The notes beneath the pieces are model-generated. The model saw nothing but the letters and a program-made list of their open reading frames with translations, searched no databases and was not told where the DNA came from. Below, piece after piece: positions 21,284 through 32,949 of a DNA stretch of 64,000 bases (the stretch's first letter is position 1; each line of letters begins with the position of its first letter). Source of the DNA: Ampullaceana balthica. Taxonomy: Eukaryota; Mollusca; Gastropoda; Lymnaeidae. The position numbers and the translations under genes were made by a program. The stretch is from the NCBI GenBank assembly GCA_944989445.1, contig CALYLW010000019.1, positions 434,001 through 498,000 of the forward strand, written 5' to 3'.

Positions 21284-22717
21284 GGCTGATACACAGTGAG
21301 TATGCCGGGGCCTGTCTGGGGTGTAACAATTACAGCCGTCACTTTTTCCAGCACACTTAAGTTACAGCAATTGAATATGTAGTCACTAGGTATGACTGAA
21401 ATCTACAGCTACTGCACTGCAAAAAATTAAATGAAAATAAATTAAAGTTTCAGCTTAGTTTAAAATAATTTTTTTTTAAATATTAAAATATGTATGAGAA
21501 TAAAAGAAGGCCTAACAAATAATATAAAAGAATTGTTAAATAACATATAATTAATTAGTTTGACTAACAAAAATTCAACAAATAAAAAGGTATAAATTAC
21601 ATTCATTCCCTGCCTTGATTTTTTTAAAAAGTTGTATAACCAAAACATACTGCATAAGCAGAAGTTATTTTCCAACCAGACTGTCACACACTATCTCACT
21701 TCATGATTTCAGAGTTTGTATCTACAAACACCCTAATAAATTTATATCAGTAATTATCATGAACTTTGGACTCAATGGAGTTTTTTGAAGCTAGACAGTA
21801 TTATTTTAAATCATACAATTGGTTTATCAAACAAGTATAAAGCTAATAAGTTTTTGAGTAACCATTATGCATTCATTTAAAATGTTTGAAAAAGATATAT
21901 AGATGAACCATAAAAGTATTTCAAATAAATTTTAATGAAAAATAAAAAAAACTCATTTTAAAATGATGTGGTCAAAAAATTACCTTTCATATAACAATTT
22001 AATACACCTACTTCTAAAAATCGATTAAAAATATCAATCTCATAACAAGATAAAAAGGCAGATTTTGCTAAACAGCTATGTCACTTAATTCCCATATGAT
22101 GATTGGGGATAAACACAAACATATCAAAAGTGATGGATAAAAAAGGAATTTCACACATTTGTCTACAAGAAACAACATAAAAAATAAAATGTATCAGCAA
22201 AATATCTTTCTATTTTGATTGGCTTTAATAGAAAAGGAGTGAGGTGGACCTCAGGGATCTTAGGAGAGGCTGATTAAATTTCCATGTAAGCAAAAATAAT
22301 GTTAGTATTTGAAATCTATGCACCAAAATTATTATTTTTTTTGAGATTTGGCCTTCATTAATAACTTATTACTGTATGTTCCTTTTATAATTGTAAATTC
22401 ATTTACAAAAAAAATTCAGGTCAATTTAAAAAATGCAAGAAAAAATATCTTTACATTTGCAGAGGTCTATTCAGCTCTTTACAAGAGCATTGTAAAATAT
22501 AATATTACATAATTCTTTTCATTAATAAGAAGCAGTACATCAACCTCCCCCCCTTTCCGAAACACATATTTTTATTTCAAGTTATATTAGACGATAATCT
22601 ATGTAGAATAGGCTAGTTGGCCCTTGTATCTGAAGAGTGGATGCATGTGCCAACAACAAGTATAGAGAAAAGTCTTTATAAGCTCAAAATCATTAAATTA
22701 TATCTACTCTCTATAAG
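21284..22717. other. Upstream of the adiponectin receptor start
   Basis: The 5' untranslated region and promoter should lie here or further up behind a non-coding first exon. I see no clear core promoter motif. A TAA in frame with the start lies near 21360. The rest is AT-rich with no gene. Confidence 0.4.
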
Positions 22718-22725
22718 GTCTAAAA

Positions 22726-24112
22726 TAAGAATGTTAATTTCGTGGGTTTTTTTTTGGCAAACCGATTATCGGTTATGTAAATCCGATTTTAAACTGATTA
22801 TCGTTTTACTGCTGACTTTATAGCAATATATTCTTATAACTGTTGCAAAAAGTTCAGAATCTTAGGGCCCCTAGGGTAAATAAGATGCACCATAATTTAG
22901 CATGTTACAGTAAGCCTACGCCGATGTCGGGTGGTCAGAGGCTCATAAATCTTTTAATGTGGACGTGGGTATATTCCTATACGCTCACACCCTTGCGACC
23001 ACACCGTTTGTATCAATGAAATCTGATTGACACGATGGGTGAGCTATTAATTGACATATATATATATATATATCATTATTGCTTGCAAGGAAAACGTGCT
23101 CGTCTTGACGCTCAGTTGCCACCACACCTCAGATGCACATAAAACTTGTCAATGAATTCTGAGTAATGCGAGGGGTGAGCTATTAATTGGTGTTGATTGT
23201 AAGGAAGACAATGATTTATCATTGGGGCTTGTAAAGGAAGTCACAGATAAACAGTCACAGATCTACTGTATGTTTATTTTTAAAAAAATTATTTATTAAG
23301 CAACATAATATCATTAATAAACAAAAATAAATTAACTGAGTTGCAATCACGCTTGGTGGAAATAGGAAACAAACAATAGATACAAAATGTCCATTATTGT
23401 CCATAGATAATTTTTTTTATTAAAGTCAAAATAATTTCAAATAAATTTACACATCTGATTTATTTATTCGACCAGCCATATTTGTAAACTTAATTTTGAT
23501 TTGTATAAAATTTAATATTTTAAATTTTGAACTGACTCCAAGCTCGAACTAACTGTAATTGAATTTGAAATCGCATTGACCTTTTATACTTATTTTAATT
23601 CAAGAAATTATGTGGCATGTTTCGTGGAGTTAAGGAAATACCATCCCACCCAGAGCTGTTTCTAGGGCTGGCGAAGATGGTGTGGAAACGGTGGAATTAA
23701 TGAAATGATATCATACACAATACGTAATGTGGGAAATTGCATTTTATGTCTACCCTACATCATGATTTCGACAATAGTGACTGCATTTATTAAGTCTATT
23801 TTTGTCGATTTCGGGTATGACATGAATGTAATGAGGTCACACTTATCGCCAAACAATAAATGTATTAATTTACAAACACACGGCACGGAACGCTCAAAAC
23901 TTATAAATAAACACACTTTGGCGGTCTTGTTGGATGAAAATGTCAACAAATGCAGGAATAAATTTTGTTCGAATATTTTTTTAAGTTTTCAGTATGGAAA
24001 TGATTTTTAAAATAAATAATAAATAAATTCGATAATCGGTTTGGGAAATTCAAAACCAATTATCGGTTTCAAAACCGATAATCGGATTTCCGATTATCGT
24101 TTAACATCCTTA
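22726..24112. mobile_element. hAT-like element with CCGATTATCGG subterminal motifs
   Basis: The ends read TAAGAATGTTAA on the left and TTAACATCCTTA on the right. The flanking 8-mers, GTCTAAAA and GTCTCAAA, match at 7 of 8. Both subterminal regions carry repeated ACCGATTATCGGTT motifs, typical transposase-binding arrays. Inside are a TA microsatellite (23049-23072) and a diverged duplication ending GGGTGAGCTATTAATTG (near 23035 and 23175). A 101-codon frame at 23705-24010 is not recognised as transposase. Confidence 0.75.
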
Positions 24113-25208
24113 GTCTCAAAATAATTGTATTAAAATATCCTTAATAACGATAAGAGCGTTACAGAAGGAGTTGGATTTGATAGCATAAATTCAGGATTTA
24201 GGAAGATGGGTTAATATGGTTCTATTTGTTGTGTACTGAAATACGAGTAATGACATTAGCCAGCGAGTTACAAGCCTTGATCTTTTTCCCGATTGTCTCC
24301 GGTGCTGTAACATCATAACACATTTTGATATCATTTGGGTTTACTAATTCTTACAGGTAGGACAGTAGAATCTACTGATTTTAGAGTACCAGAAAATACT
24401 TTTGCCGCCTTCATCTTCGTCATGTGGAGGCCAGAAAACACCATTTATGGTCTGTTTCATCAAACGATAATTTACCAATAATTTACTCAAAAGTCAAAAC
24501 AGTGGGACCCACTTAACTCGAGCCCGGTTAACTCGTCAGCTCTATTAAGGCGACATTTTTTATTGGAACTAGGCCTGTCAACGGGTACCCGGGACCCGGG
24601 TACCCGTTGCCGTATGATTACCTGGGTAGTAAAATTCTGTCCGGGTACCCGTGAAAATGTGGCTTCTTTGTCTATATTAATCGTAGGCCAAACTTCGGCT
24701 CCCATGCGGCTTTTTGTGTTTACATTGTGGCTTGCGAAACAATTTATCAAATGAAAATTTTTGTTTCAAATATATGCTGTGAAGTACATCTAAGGAGAAA
24801 TATCTGTCAAAGGGAAATATCTGTCAACGGGAAATAAAATACAGTCCCAACAAATAAAATGTTTTTTTCTTTCTTTTTTTTTCCTCTCAACGTGAAACAG
24901 AAATCGCACAACACACTCAATTAAAATGGTTCTTTAAAAGAATCATATAAAGAAAACAAAATTCCTCTGCCAGATGGACTGCTTAGAGATGAAAGACGCT
25001 GTGTTTGTTAATAAAAAAAAACACCTTGCTTTGACTAACTTTGCTTTGAAATACGCCGATTGATACTAGCTAATGTTGTTTATCTACCCCCTCTCCTCTC
25101 TTCACTCCTATAACCCACACCCCTGCACTTCTTGTGTTCATTAACACGTGGTGACCTAGAAAAACTGATGCTAATAATGCGTACAAGGTCGTCAGTATTT
25201 AAATTAAA

Positions 25209-26036
25209 TAGGGCTGTTATCGATTAATTTTATTTTAATCGTTAACTTTTGAAAAATTAATCGATAATTAATCGATAATTTCGATTAAATCCAAAAATAA
25301 ACATTTATGACATCATTAAACTAAAAATTCCAAGGGAAGTAACAAAAACAGGTAATTGACATTTTTAATTTATTGAGTTATTTCCCCTGTCTCAATGACA
25401 TTGAAAAAATGAAAAATGAGACTATTTTTAACTAAATGTTATGTCTTTAAATTTTAAATCCACACAAAAAATTGAAATCAAAGTTATGCATACAATGTAA
25501 ACAATGTCTAACTCAATATTAACAATGGAAAATATTGCTAAGTCTCATTTCTCAAGTGTTATTTCAAGCCATTGATACATAAAGGTCCAATGAGACGCGT
25601 TCTTGTAAAAAAAAATGTATCTTTGAAAACTAATTACAATGTTAATTTCTAAAAAAAAATATTTTAAAAAAAAGGATCAGGATTTGTAATTAACAAAACT
25701 TTTGCTCAACTTTCCAGTTATATGTCTAAATTTAACTGTGCTGATGGAACTGATGCTATCACTGTCTGCCATTTTTAGTTGACGTCAGCAGGCCCACATA
25801 AATTAATAAAATACATTGTAATATTAGGCGGGAGAAGTTTGTACGTCAAAAAAATAATAAATTATTATTATTTATTAATAATTAATTATTTATTAATAAA
25901 ATTTCTTTGAAATATTATAAATATTTTCTTTAATTTTAATCGAATTTTTATCGATTAAAATTATTTTAATCGATATTTAATCGATAAAATTTTTAACGAT
26001 TAATCGAGAGATTAATCGATAATTTCCGCAGCCCTA
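25209..26036. mobile_element. hAT MITE with perfect 8-bp target duplication AAATTAAA
   Basis: The termini TAGGGCTG and CAGCCCTA are flanked by AAATTAAA on both sides (25201-25208, 26037-26044). The subterminal regions are packed with ATTAATCGATTA-like motifs on both strands. No coding capacity. It is nested inside the hAT element 24570-27292. Confidence 0.9.
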
Positions 26037-26264
26037 AAATTAAATAAATTAAATAGTTACTAACAAAGACGTCGGCTGTGAGGATGGACTGCACAGAGAT
26101 GAAAGATGCCGTGTTTGTTTTTTTGTTCATTCAAACACCCTTGCTTTGAAAATAACTTTGCTTTGAAATAGCCGACAGTGGGTCACTGATTGATACTATC
26201 TAAGATCTATCTAATGCCGTTTTTTCTACTCCCCCCCCCCTCTCATCTCTTCCCTCCTATAACC

Positions 26265-26535
26265 CAGTGCTTCTCAAAATTTTTTGTATTGCGGACCGGC
26301 AGGAATTATTTCCATTGCACCAGGAACCGGTGCACTATTTTCCCTGTACTTACATGGTAGCGAAATGTATTATATTTCCTTTTATTTTATTTCCTTATTT
26401 ATTTCATTTATTTGCTTATTGTCAAAAATGAAAAATTCTATAGGGTTAGTATTATTGATAGCTATTGGAGGATTATAATTATATTTTTCTCTCCTTTCTT
26501 GATAACTTCCGTGGACCCCACTTTGAGAAGCACTG
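26265..26535. mobile_element. hAT MITE (CAGTGCTTCTCAAA ends) with duplication CTATAACC
   Basis: Inverted ends CAGTGCTTCTCAAA and TTTGAGAAGCACTG, with CTATAACC on both sides. The internal duplicate of the host element at about 25100-25125 reads CTATAACCCACA without the insert, a natural empty site that confirms the borders. Confidence 0.9.
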
Positions 26536-28701
26536 CTATAACCCACAGCCCTTGCATTCGCGTGTGTTTCTTGTGTTCATTAACACCTGTTTGCCTTGCC
26601 CAAAAATTGATATTAATAATACACCCAAAGTTAACAAGATGGGTTAGACGTCGTGTAGAATCAGGCCAATCAAGTTGACAGCGACACGGCAAAATGCAAC
26701 CATTGTAATTAAATTGTGTCTGTGAATGGTGGCAACCCAACGCGATAAAACTCCATTTGAACGCTATTCATAAATTAATATTTATAAACAAACCGCCGAT
26801 CCACCCAATGTCAGCAATTTTTTGGTGTCAACAAAAGCAGTAGGCTACCACTGACCAAAGCACGATCACTTGAGATTTATCTCAGTATTGCGTCCTTCAT
26901 CGCCATTAGCATCGACTCCCGACGCCAAGTGGATATTAACATTCAAGGTATGACACTGAACGTTACGTCATTGCCTTTGACATTTTGTTTGCATGTTCAG
27001 TTTACTGTCATTTATGAGTATGACGAATGCATTTACAGCAGGAATTGAATAAAAGTTTTTAGTGCATTATAGTTAATTGTAGTGCATTAGTAATAGTATG
27101 TTACTGGAAGCAAGCCGTTGGCTACTACTACTGTGTGAAATGAGGTGCATGGATGGTGGCTAGGTTGCATTCTATAGCGATCATGACGGGGAAAATTATG
27201 CGACGTTTAAGTTTAGAACGGGTAACCCGGGTACCCGTTCGAAATTTTCACGGGTACCCGGGCAGCTTTTTTCAACAAAATTGACAGCCCTAATTGGAAC
27301 CGCCAAATTCTCTCTTTGTCTTTGCATTTTTTCATTGGTTAATTTTTTTAAGTCGCCGAGCCCTAATATTTCGAGCACAAAAGAGTGCCAAATTACGGTC
27401 GGTTAGCTTGATCCCCGTCTGTTCGCCTAGCAATGCACTTTGGCATTTTTAGTTCAAAACAGTGTTGACATCTCGCTTTCTTCGAGACTTCCGGCTATTG
27501 TGTGATTCTACGAGATTTCAATAAAAATTACAGGATGTTTTTACTTTAAATTTGATTCCGTGTGTGAATTAGTTTGAGTATGTATTCACCAGAGGTACTT
27601 GAAAATCGCATTAGCGGTCTTTAATCCGTCATTATTTTGCAGTACATGTTATATTATTAAACTTAATTCATTTTCTGATGCATTAATCATTTTATTTTTT
27701 AAGATAAACGAATATCTTTAGAAAAGAAAATAAAGGTTTGTATCAAGAATCGACGAATGTTTTTATATAATTTAATTAAATAAAAAATTATTATTCTTTT
27801 AAAAGTTAGTTGGTACTTTGTTACCAGTAAGATACTTGACTATGACTAACACGCGCGTGATGGTGAAATCAAATCATTTGCTTAATATTCCAGTATATAT
27901 ATAATATACACGTCATCACTGTTGTAGGTCAAATTCTGATAAGGAATGATTTTTTAAAAATTCGCTTAGGTCTAACACACAGTGCGGCTTTGATGTGATC
28001 AACGGTCAAGGCCGCATTAGTTACTATTTATATTACAAGTTACACGTATCATTTCATTGACGGAGGAAATTTGAGTGCGGTCTCATAGTGACAGATATCC
28101 TGCACGTCAAAAGCATTAAACTTAAAATTACCATATTGATATGTTTATTTCTTTTTAAATTCGCCTATTCGACGGGCATTGCAAACACGAGCAGTGGTGA
28201 CATGCCACGCCACATGCACCATGGGACAAGGCGAGGCGAAAAATTTGACCTTAGTTTTAACGCATGCGCAGACAATTATAAACTGGTAACTTTTTTTTTA
28301 TTAAATGGAATCGAAACATGACTACAGAGACGTAATCAAAGTCATTTACTTCGGCAATTTATAAAAATTCCCGACTAGTCATAACTTTTCCCGACTTTCA
28401 AGACAGGGAAAATTATTTTAAGAATTCCTGACTTTTTCCCGACTGAGTGGGAACCCTGGGTTATATTAAAACGGTCCTTAAAAACGAACGGTCTTAACCT
28501 TAGGAAAGAGTGAAGGGTCCCGATATTCCGATGATTCCAATTAATCGTCACATCACTAATTAACGCACATCATGTATATAAAGAAATTTCAAGCGCATGT
28601 TAATATTTTGCAGCCATATTGGTTTTCGTTTAACTCGATGATCGGTTACCTCGGCGCCATTTTTCATACCCCAACGCCGTCGACTTAACCGGGTCCCACT
28701 G

Positions 28702-29569
28702 TAGTTATAAATTCACATGTAGTATTAATAATTAATTATTTATTTGTCCTGATGAAGGCATTGCCGAAACGTTTAAATTTAATCATTTAAACATAATTCC
28801 TTAGTGTATCTTGAATTTTATTAATTTCTTAATAATAAAATTAGAATTTTAGTTGTTGTCTGTTGACTAACCTACGGTACCTTAGCCATATCTATATAAT
28901 AAAAACTCTCTAAATTAAAGAATTTGAATTTTTGAATGAACTTAATCTACTACTTAGTAACTTAGACTACTTAGGACACTAACTTTACTTAGGTCTTAGT
29001 TTAAGTTTAGATTTAGGCTTAAGAACTTAGGCTTAGGTCAATGTCAATACTGACTTAATAAACTGCTGTAAAAGTTAAAACTCACTCAACAATAGAAGTT
29101 CTGGTACGATGGGTTTACAACAACTGAACACATTAAGTACCAGCGCACTCAAATATTGCGAAACATGTGTCCCAGTGTGTCCTGTGTAAGTGTTACCCAC
29201 AATGTTATATTTATATTTTTTTATTATTATAGTGCGTTTGTCTTAGTCTTGTTATGTGGGACAAAAATCACAAATTGACCCACTTCAACATTCTCCATTT
29301 TTGTTTTACTCTTTTGTAAAGCGTTGATCTATAAATGATTCAGACTGTTTAAAATTAGCGAATTAATTTCTAAATCTTACCTTATTTAATAGTATATGTA
29401 TAGAAATAGTTCTTATGAAAATAGTGTAGAGTAACTGACCACTGATGTTGACACAAAATTGTGAGGATAAACATACCCACTTTTCGTCATCAGTTAATGT
29501 GTTCTCTACACATCATCAACAAGTGTGCGTCAATTTTGATGACGTATTCAAAGGGAAATCACTAAGGCT
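28702..29569. other. AT-rich spacer with a GATGAAGGC...GCCGAAACG motif
   Basis: No gene. At 28748-28776 the DNA reads CCTGATGAAGGCATTGCCGA then AACGTT, a small stem flanked by bases like the hammerhead ribozyme core. The related stem appears in the palindrome at 57459-57726. ACTTAG-type short repeats occupy about 28950-29045. Confidence 0.4.
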
Positions 29570-29713
29570 GTTAACGATTAATTTAATTTTAAATTAATCG
29601 TTAAATATGATGTCATAAGTAACACTTATTAAACGTTCTTGTTGAAAATCTAAATAACACTGGAATGTCTCCTTTATGTATCATCTTTTAACCAACTACG
29701 CAAAAACACAAGT

Positions 29714-29960
29714 GGGACGCGGTGGTCGAGTGGCAGCGCACTGGACTGTTGTACCGATGGTCACGGGTTCGAATCCGTGTGAAGGCATGGGCTTGTTTCC
29801 GGGGCCTAGTGCGTCCCTGAGTCACCCCGCTCCGAATGGGTACCTAACACTACATGTGGTTAGGCGGCTGGGTAATGCGTGGAACGCTGCATCACTTGCC
29901 AACAGATCATCTGTCATGGTCTGTGGACGCAACTATCTTCTGCATAGATAAGATAAGATA
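29714..29960 (+). repeat. tRNA-derived SINE with target duplication
   Basis: The head GGGACGCGGTGGTCGAGTGG with B box GGTTCGAATCC is followed by the shared body and the tail GATAAGATAAGATA. ACAAGTG occurs immediately before and after the element, consistent with a short target duplication. It is too diverged in the anticodon arm to be a functional tRNA gene. Confidence 0.9.
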
Positions 29961-30047
29961 CAAGTGTGTTGACATTAGGCTATTTGGTTCAAGTGATGAG
30001 CGGGTCTAATTGACAATACAGGCAATATAGCCAGTCGACCTGAACAA

Positions 30048-30147
30048 NNNNNNNNNNNNNNNNNNNNNNNNNNNNNNNNNNNNNNNNNNNNNNNNNNNNN
30101 NNNNNNNNNNNNNNNNNNNNNNNNNNNNNNNNNNNNNNNNNNNNNNN
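30048..30147. other. Assembly gap, 100 N
   Basis: Exactly 100 N, the conventional placeholder for a gap of unknown size. It directly abuts the start of the first 9-kb unit, where a repeat array would be expected, so the missing sequence is probably more of the 19-bp satellite or further units. Confidence 0.99.
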
Positions 30148-30508
30148 GTCCAAGGCCCTACTGCCTTTTGTCTCCGAAACAAACTGTTGATTTACCTCGT
30201 CTAACCTTATACAACACAGTGCTATTAACTCATAATAGAATTCAGCCATTACCTCACCAGTCATAACACCATACATTGATGTCAACTTCTGATAAAACTC
30301 AGTCATAACCTAACATTTCCTTACACCATAAGCGGCAATAACTTCACAAGGAGCTGAAGTAACTGCTGTGCACAAAACGGTCTTAGCAAGGAATGACATT
30401 ATCGGATATCGATGCTCATTAAGTTTCTACCATTGTAGAGGGTTAATGGATTCGGGAACTTTCATCTCCATTTTGAAACTTAATAATTAATCAGACGAGC
30501 TATTTTTC

Positions 30509-30769
30509 ATGAAGTTATTAAAAAAATCAAACAAAACCTTAGGCTTTATAAAAAGAAACATTTACAAATGTAATAAAGATATAAAACTAAAATGCTATCT
30601 CACGTTGGTGAGACCTGTACTAGAATATGCATCTTCTGTATGGGACCCATCCACCAAAGAAAACATTGATACACTAGAACAAATCCAAAAAAGAGCTGCC
30701 AGATTCATTACTGGAGAATATTCAAAACTGACTAGAATAACACCATTAGTTAAAATCATTAAACCTTAA
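30509..30769 (+). pseudogene. RT C-terminal fragment of a LINE (copy A)
   Basis: 86 codons reading KTLGFIKRNIYKCNKDIKL, then VRPVLEYASSVWDP and IQKRAARFITGEY. This is the standard post-RT segment of I/Jockey/CR1-type elements (consensus LVRPxLEYAsxVWDP). No upstream RT palm is present, so it is 5'-truncated. The frame stops at TAA soon after, although related codons continue in another frame towards the GLPEE box beyond the SINE. Confidence 0.85.
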
Positions 30770-30930
30770 AACACTAGAGGATAGAAGAACCAAGAGTAAA
30801 GTAGTAATCATACATAAAGCAATTAATTCTAATTTAGAAATACAACACAAAGATAACTTAATACAACCCTCAGATAGACATAAGGATAAAAACACATTTC
30901 TTATTCCGTATGCAAGAACAAACTCATACA

Positions 30931-31213
30931 GGGGACGCGGTGGTCGAGTGGCAGCGCACTGGACTGTAGTACCGAGGTCACGGGTTCGAATCCGTGTGAA
31001 GGCAAGGACTTGTTCCCGGGGCCTAGGGCGTCCCTGAGTCACCCCGCTCCGAATGGGTACCTAACACTTGTAGTGTTAGGCGGCTGGGTAATGCGTGGAA
31101 CCCACAAAGCCGTGGCCTGTGAACGCTGCATAACTGGCCAACAGATCATCTGTCATGGTCTGTGGACGCAACTATCTTCTGCATAGAAGGAGCGTCTGTA
31201 TAGATAAGATAAG
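30931..31213 (+). repeat. tRNA-derived SINE inserted in a LINE (copy A)
   Basis: Complete 283-bp SINE: head GGGGACGCGGTGGTCGAGTG, A-box-like TGGTCGAGTGGC, B box GGTTCGAATCC, body with GGGTACCTAACACTTG, and tail CATAGAAGGAGCGTCTG ending AGATAAGATAAG. The tail closely resembles the tail of the LINE it interrupts (31345-31403). Confidence 0.95.
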
Positions 31214-31724
31214 TTAAATTTTCGTTTTTCCCGTCCGGAATTCGGGCGTGGAATGGGTTGCCTGAAGAAACCAGGAACGCCAACACTTTATCAACATTTA
31301 AAACTCTAATAAGAATGCAGGACTAAACACAAACCATAGATAAGCGTAGGACGCAATAATCTTCTGAATAGAAGGAGCGTCTGAAACAGATAAGATAAGA
31401 GCTGTCGTCATTTTCTGTCTTTGAGTCAGACTCCATTACTGCCATTAGCTTAATAAGTTTTTCATTTGGTTTGAAACGATTTCTCACAATGGATACAATA
31501 AACTTTATCAACATTTTGAACATTATCAATAGTTTAAATCCAAAATGTGTAATCGTCAGGAAATTTGTTATTATTTATCGACCGCTATATTTTATTATAT
31601 TTTTTTTCACTATTTGACTTCCAATAATTTTAATTAGATTAATCGTTAAAAATAATTTAATTGTTAAAATTTTTAAACGATTAATCAAGAAATTAATCGT
31701 AAATTTCCACAGCCTAATTAGGGC

Positions 31725-32936
31725 TGTCAATATTGTTGAAAAATGCTGCCCGGGTACCCGTCCAAATTTCGAACGGGTACCCGGGTTACCCGATCTAAAC
31801 ATCGCATAATTTTCCCCCGTCATGTCCGCTATAAAATGCTACCTAGCCACCTTCCATGCACCTCATTTCAAACGACCGACGTCTTAGGGGCTGTACATAA
31901 ATGACGTGAAGCGATTTTGGCCGACGTCTTAGGGGCTGTACATAAATGACGTGAAGCGATTTTGGCCGATTTTTTTACCCCCCCCCCACCCCGATCACAG
32001 GTTGTCACAAAAACTTAAGAGCCCCTTCCGATATGATATGACTTCACAAAGCTTTGCCGCACTCCCCCCCCCCGCCCCCATTAAAGCCGTACTTCCTTTT
32101 TGAAAATAAGCATGTGTCAAATAACTTTATTGTCATTTAATTTTGTATTTAATGTGAAGTTGAAATCTAAAAATCGCTACACGCTTAAATCCATGTAAAG
32201 CGTCATTAAATAAATTGTAAGTAATCAAATATTTTAGTGGAACTTTTATTTAAAGTTGCGTGTTGCGCGTTGCGGTTTGATGTGACGTCACATTTATTCT
32301 TAAACACACCTCCCCCTGGTCACAAATGTGTGACCCCCTCCTCCCCTAGGTACCTAACGTAATTTATGGACGGGCCCTTATCCATCTAACACTGTTAGTA
32401 ACTAATATATTGACTTTAAAAACTTACAAACTTTGGTGTATTCTTAAAATCAGTTTTTTTTGGTAAGGCACACGCTGTAATGAACACAAGAAACACAAGG
32501 GAATGGAAAGGGTGCGGTCATAGTATAGGAGTGGATGGGGGAGATAATTTGTATAAATCGGTAGCCCAATGTCGGCATATTTCAAAGCAATGTTAGTCTC
32601 AAAGCAGCGGTGTTTTTAATAACAACAACAAACACGGCCTCTTTCATCTCTTTACAGTCCATCCTAATTTTCGGCAGAGGAGTTTTGTTTTCTTTATATG
32701 ATTCATTGTATTTCCCTTTGACAGATATTTCTCCTTAGATGTATTTCACAGCTTATATTTGAAACAAAAATTTTCGCTCGATAAATTGTTTCGTGAGCCG
32801 TAAATTAAACACAAAAAAGCCGCATGCGAGCCGAAGTTTGGTTAATATAGACATTAAAGCCACATTTTCACGGGTACCCGGGCGGAATTTTACTACCCGG
32901 GTAGCCGGTTACCCGTTGACAGGCGTTGACAGGCCT
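31725..32936. mobile_element. hAT element, reversed relative of 24570-27292 (copy A)
   Basis: It begins TAGGGCTGTCAATATTG and ends GTTGACAGGCCTA, the ends of the 24570 element in opposite orientation, with the same GGGTACCCGGG palindromes. The flanks AGCCTAAT and GCCCTAAT match at 6 of 8. The interior near 32460-32820 is the reverse complement of parts of the first copy. A GACGTCA-ended element is nested at 31885-32380. Confidence 0.8.
31885..32380. mobile_element. GACGTCA-ended foldback element with a duplicated left end (copy A)
   Basis: The left end GGGGCTGTACATAAATGACG occurs twice about 40 bases apart because a short block starting GACGTCTTAGG is tandemly repeated. The right end reads CGTAATTTATGGACGGGCCC. 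The interior (TTCACAAAGCTTTGCC) is the uninterrupted site against which the nested copy at 8048 can be compared. Confidence 0.8.
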
Positions 32937-32949
32937 AGCCCTAATATAT

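Larger units (their letters stand above)
24570..27292. mobile_element. hAT element with perfect 8-bp target duplication ATTGGAAC
   Basis: ATTGGAAC flanks both ends (24562-24569 and 27293-27300). The termini are TAGGCCTGTCAACGG and TTGACAGCCCTA, and each subterminal region holds GGGTACCCGGGTACCCG palindromes. Internally a roughly 250-bp block (24960-25200) is repeated at 26090-26620, and two smaller hAT MITEs are inserted. A reversed relative lies at 31725-32936 and again in the duplicate at 40754-41964. Confidence 0.9.
24500..28701. mobile_element. pogo/Tigger-like element split by a hAT insertion
   Basis: The left end CAGTGGGACCCACTTAACTC and right end CGACTTAACCGGGTCCCACTG form inverted ends. 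TA follows the right end; the left flank reads AA, probably a mutated TA. A hAT element (24570-27292) sits inside only 70 bp from the left end, so much of the 4.2-kb span is foreign. The remaining interior (27293-28701) has no transposase frame. A TTCCCGACT-repeat block occupies about 28360-28455. Confidence 0.7.
30480..31410 (+). mobile_element. LINE 3' end interrupted by a SINE (copy A)
   Basis: The 3' part of a non-LTR retrotransposon: an RT C-terminal segment (30509-30769), then AT-rich coding remnant to about 30930, then a SINE insertion, then the rest of the ORF end (reading RAWNGLPEE, then STFKT) and a 3' untranslated tail ending near 31403 with AGATAAGATAAG. Confidence 0.85.
29571..31717. 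mobile_element. hAT MITE (TAAGGCTGTTAACGATTAA ends) broken up by insertions
   Basis: The left end TAAGGCTGTTAACGATTAAT and the right end TTTCCACAGCCTA with ATTAATCGT motifs match the family of 25209-26036. Between them lie a SINE, the N gap, the start of the 9-kb duplicated unit and a LINE/SINE composite, so the two ends may not belong to one original copy. Confidence 0.5.

Noticed and set aside
23705..24010. 101-codon plus frame as a transposase
   Set aside because: No hAT zinc finger, RNase H-like motif or dimerisation motif could be found in it.
26412..26740. Overlapping 88- and 92-codon frames
   Set aside because: They cross the border of a hAT MITE and its target duplication, so they cannot be ancestral coding sequence.
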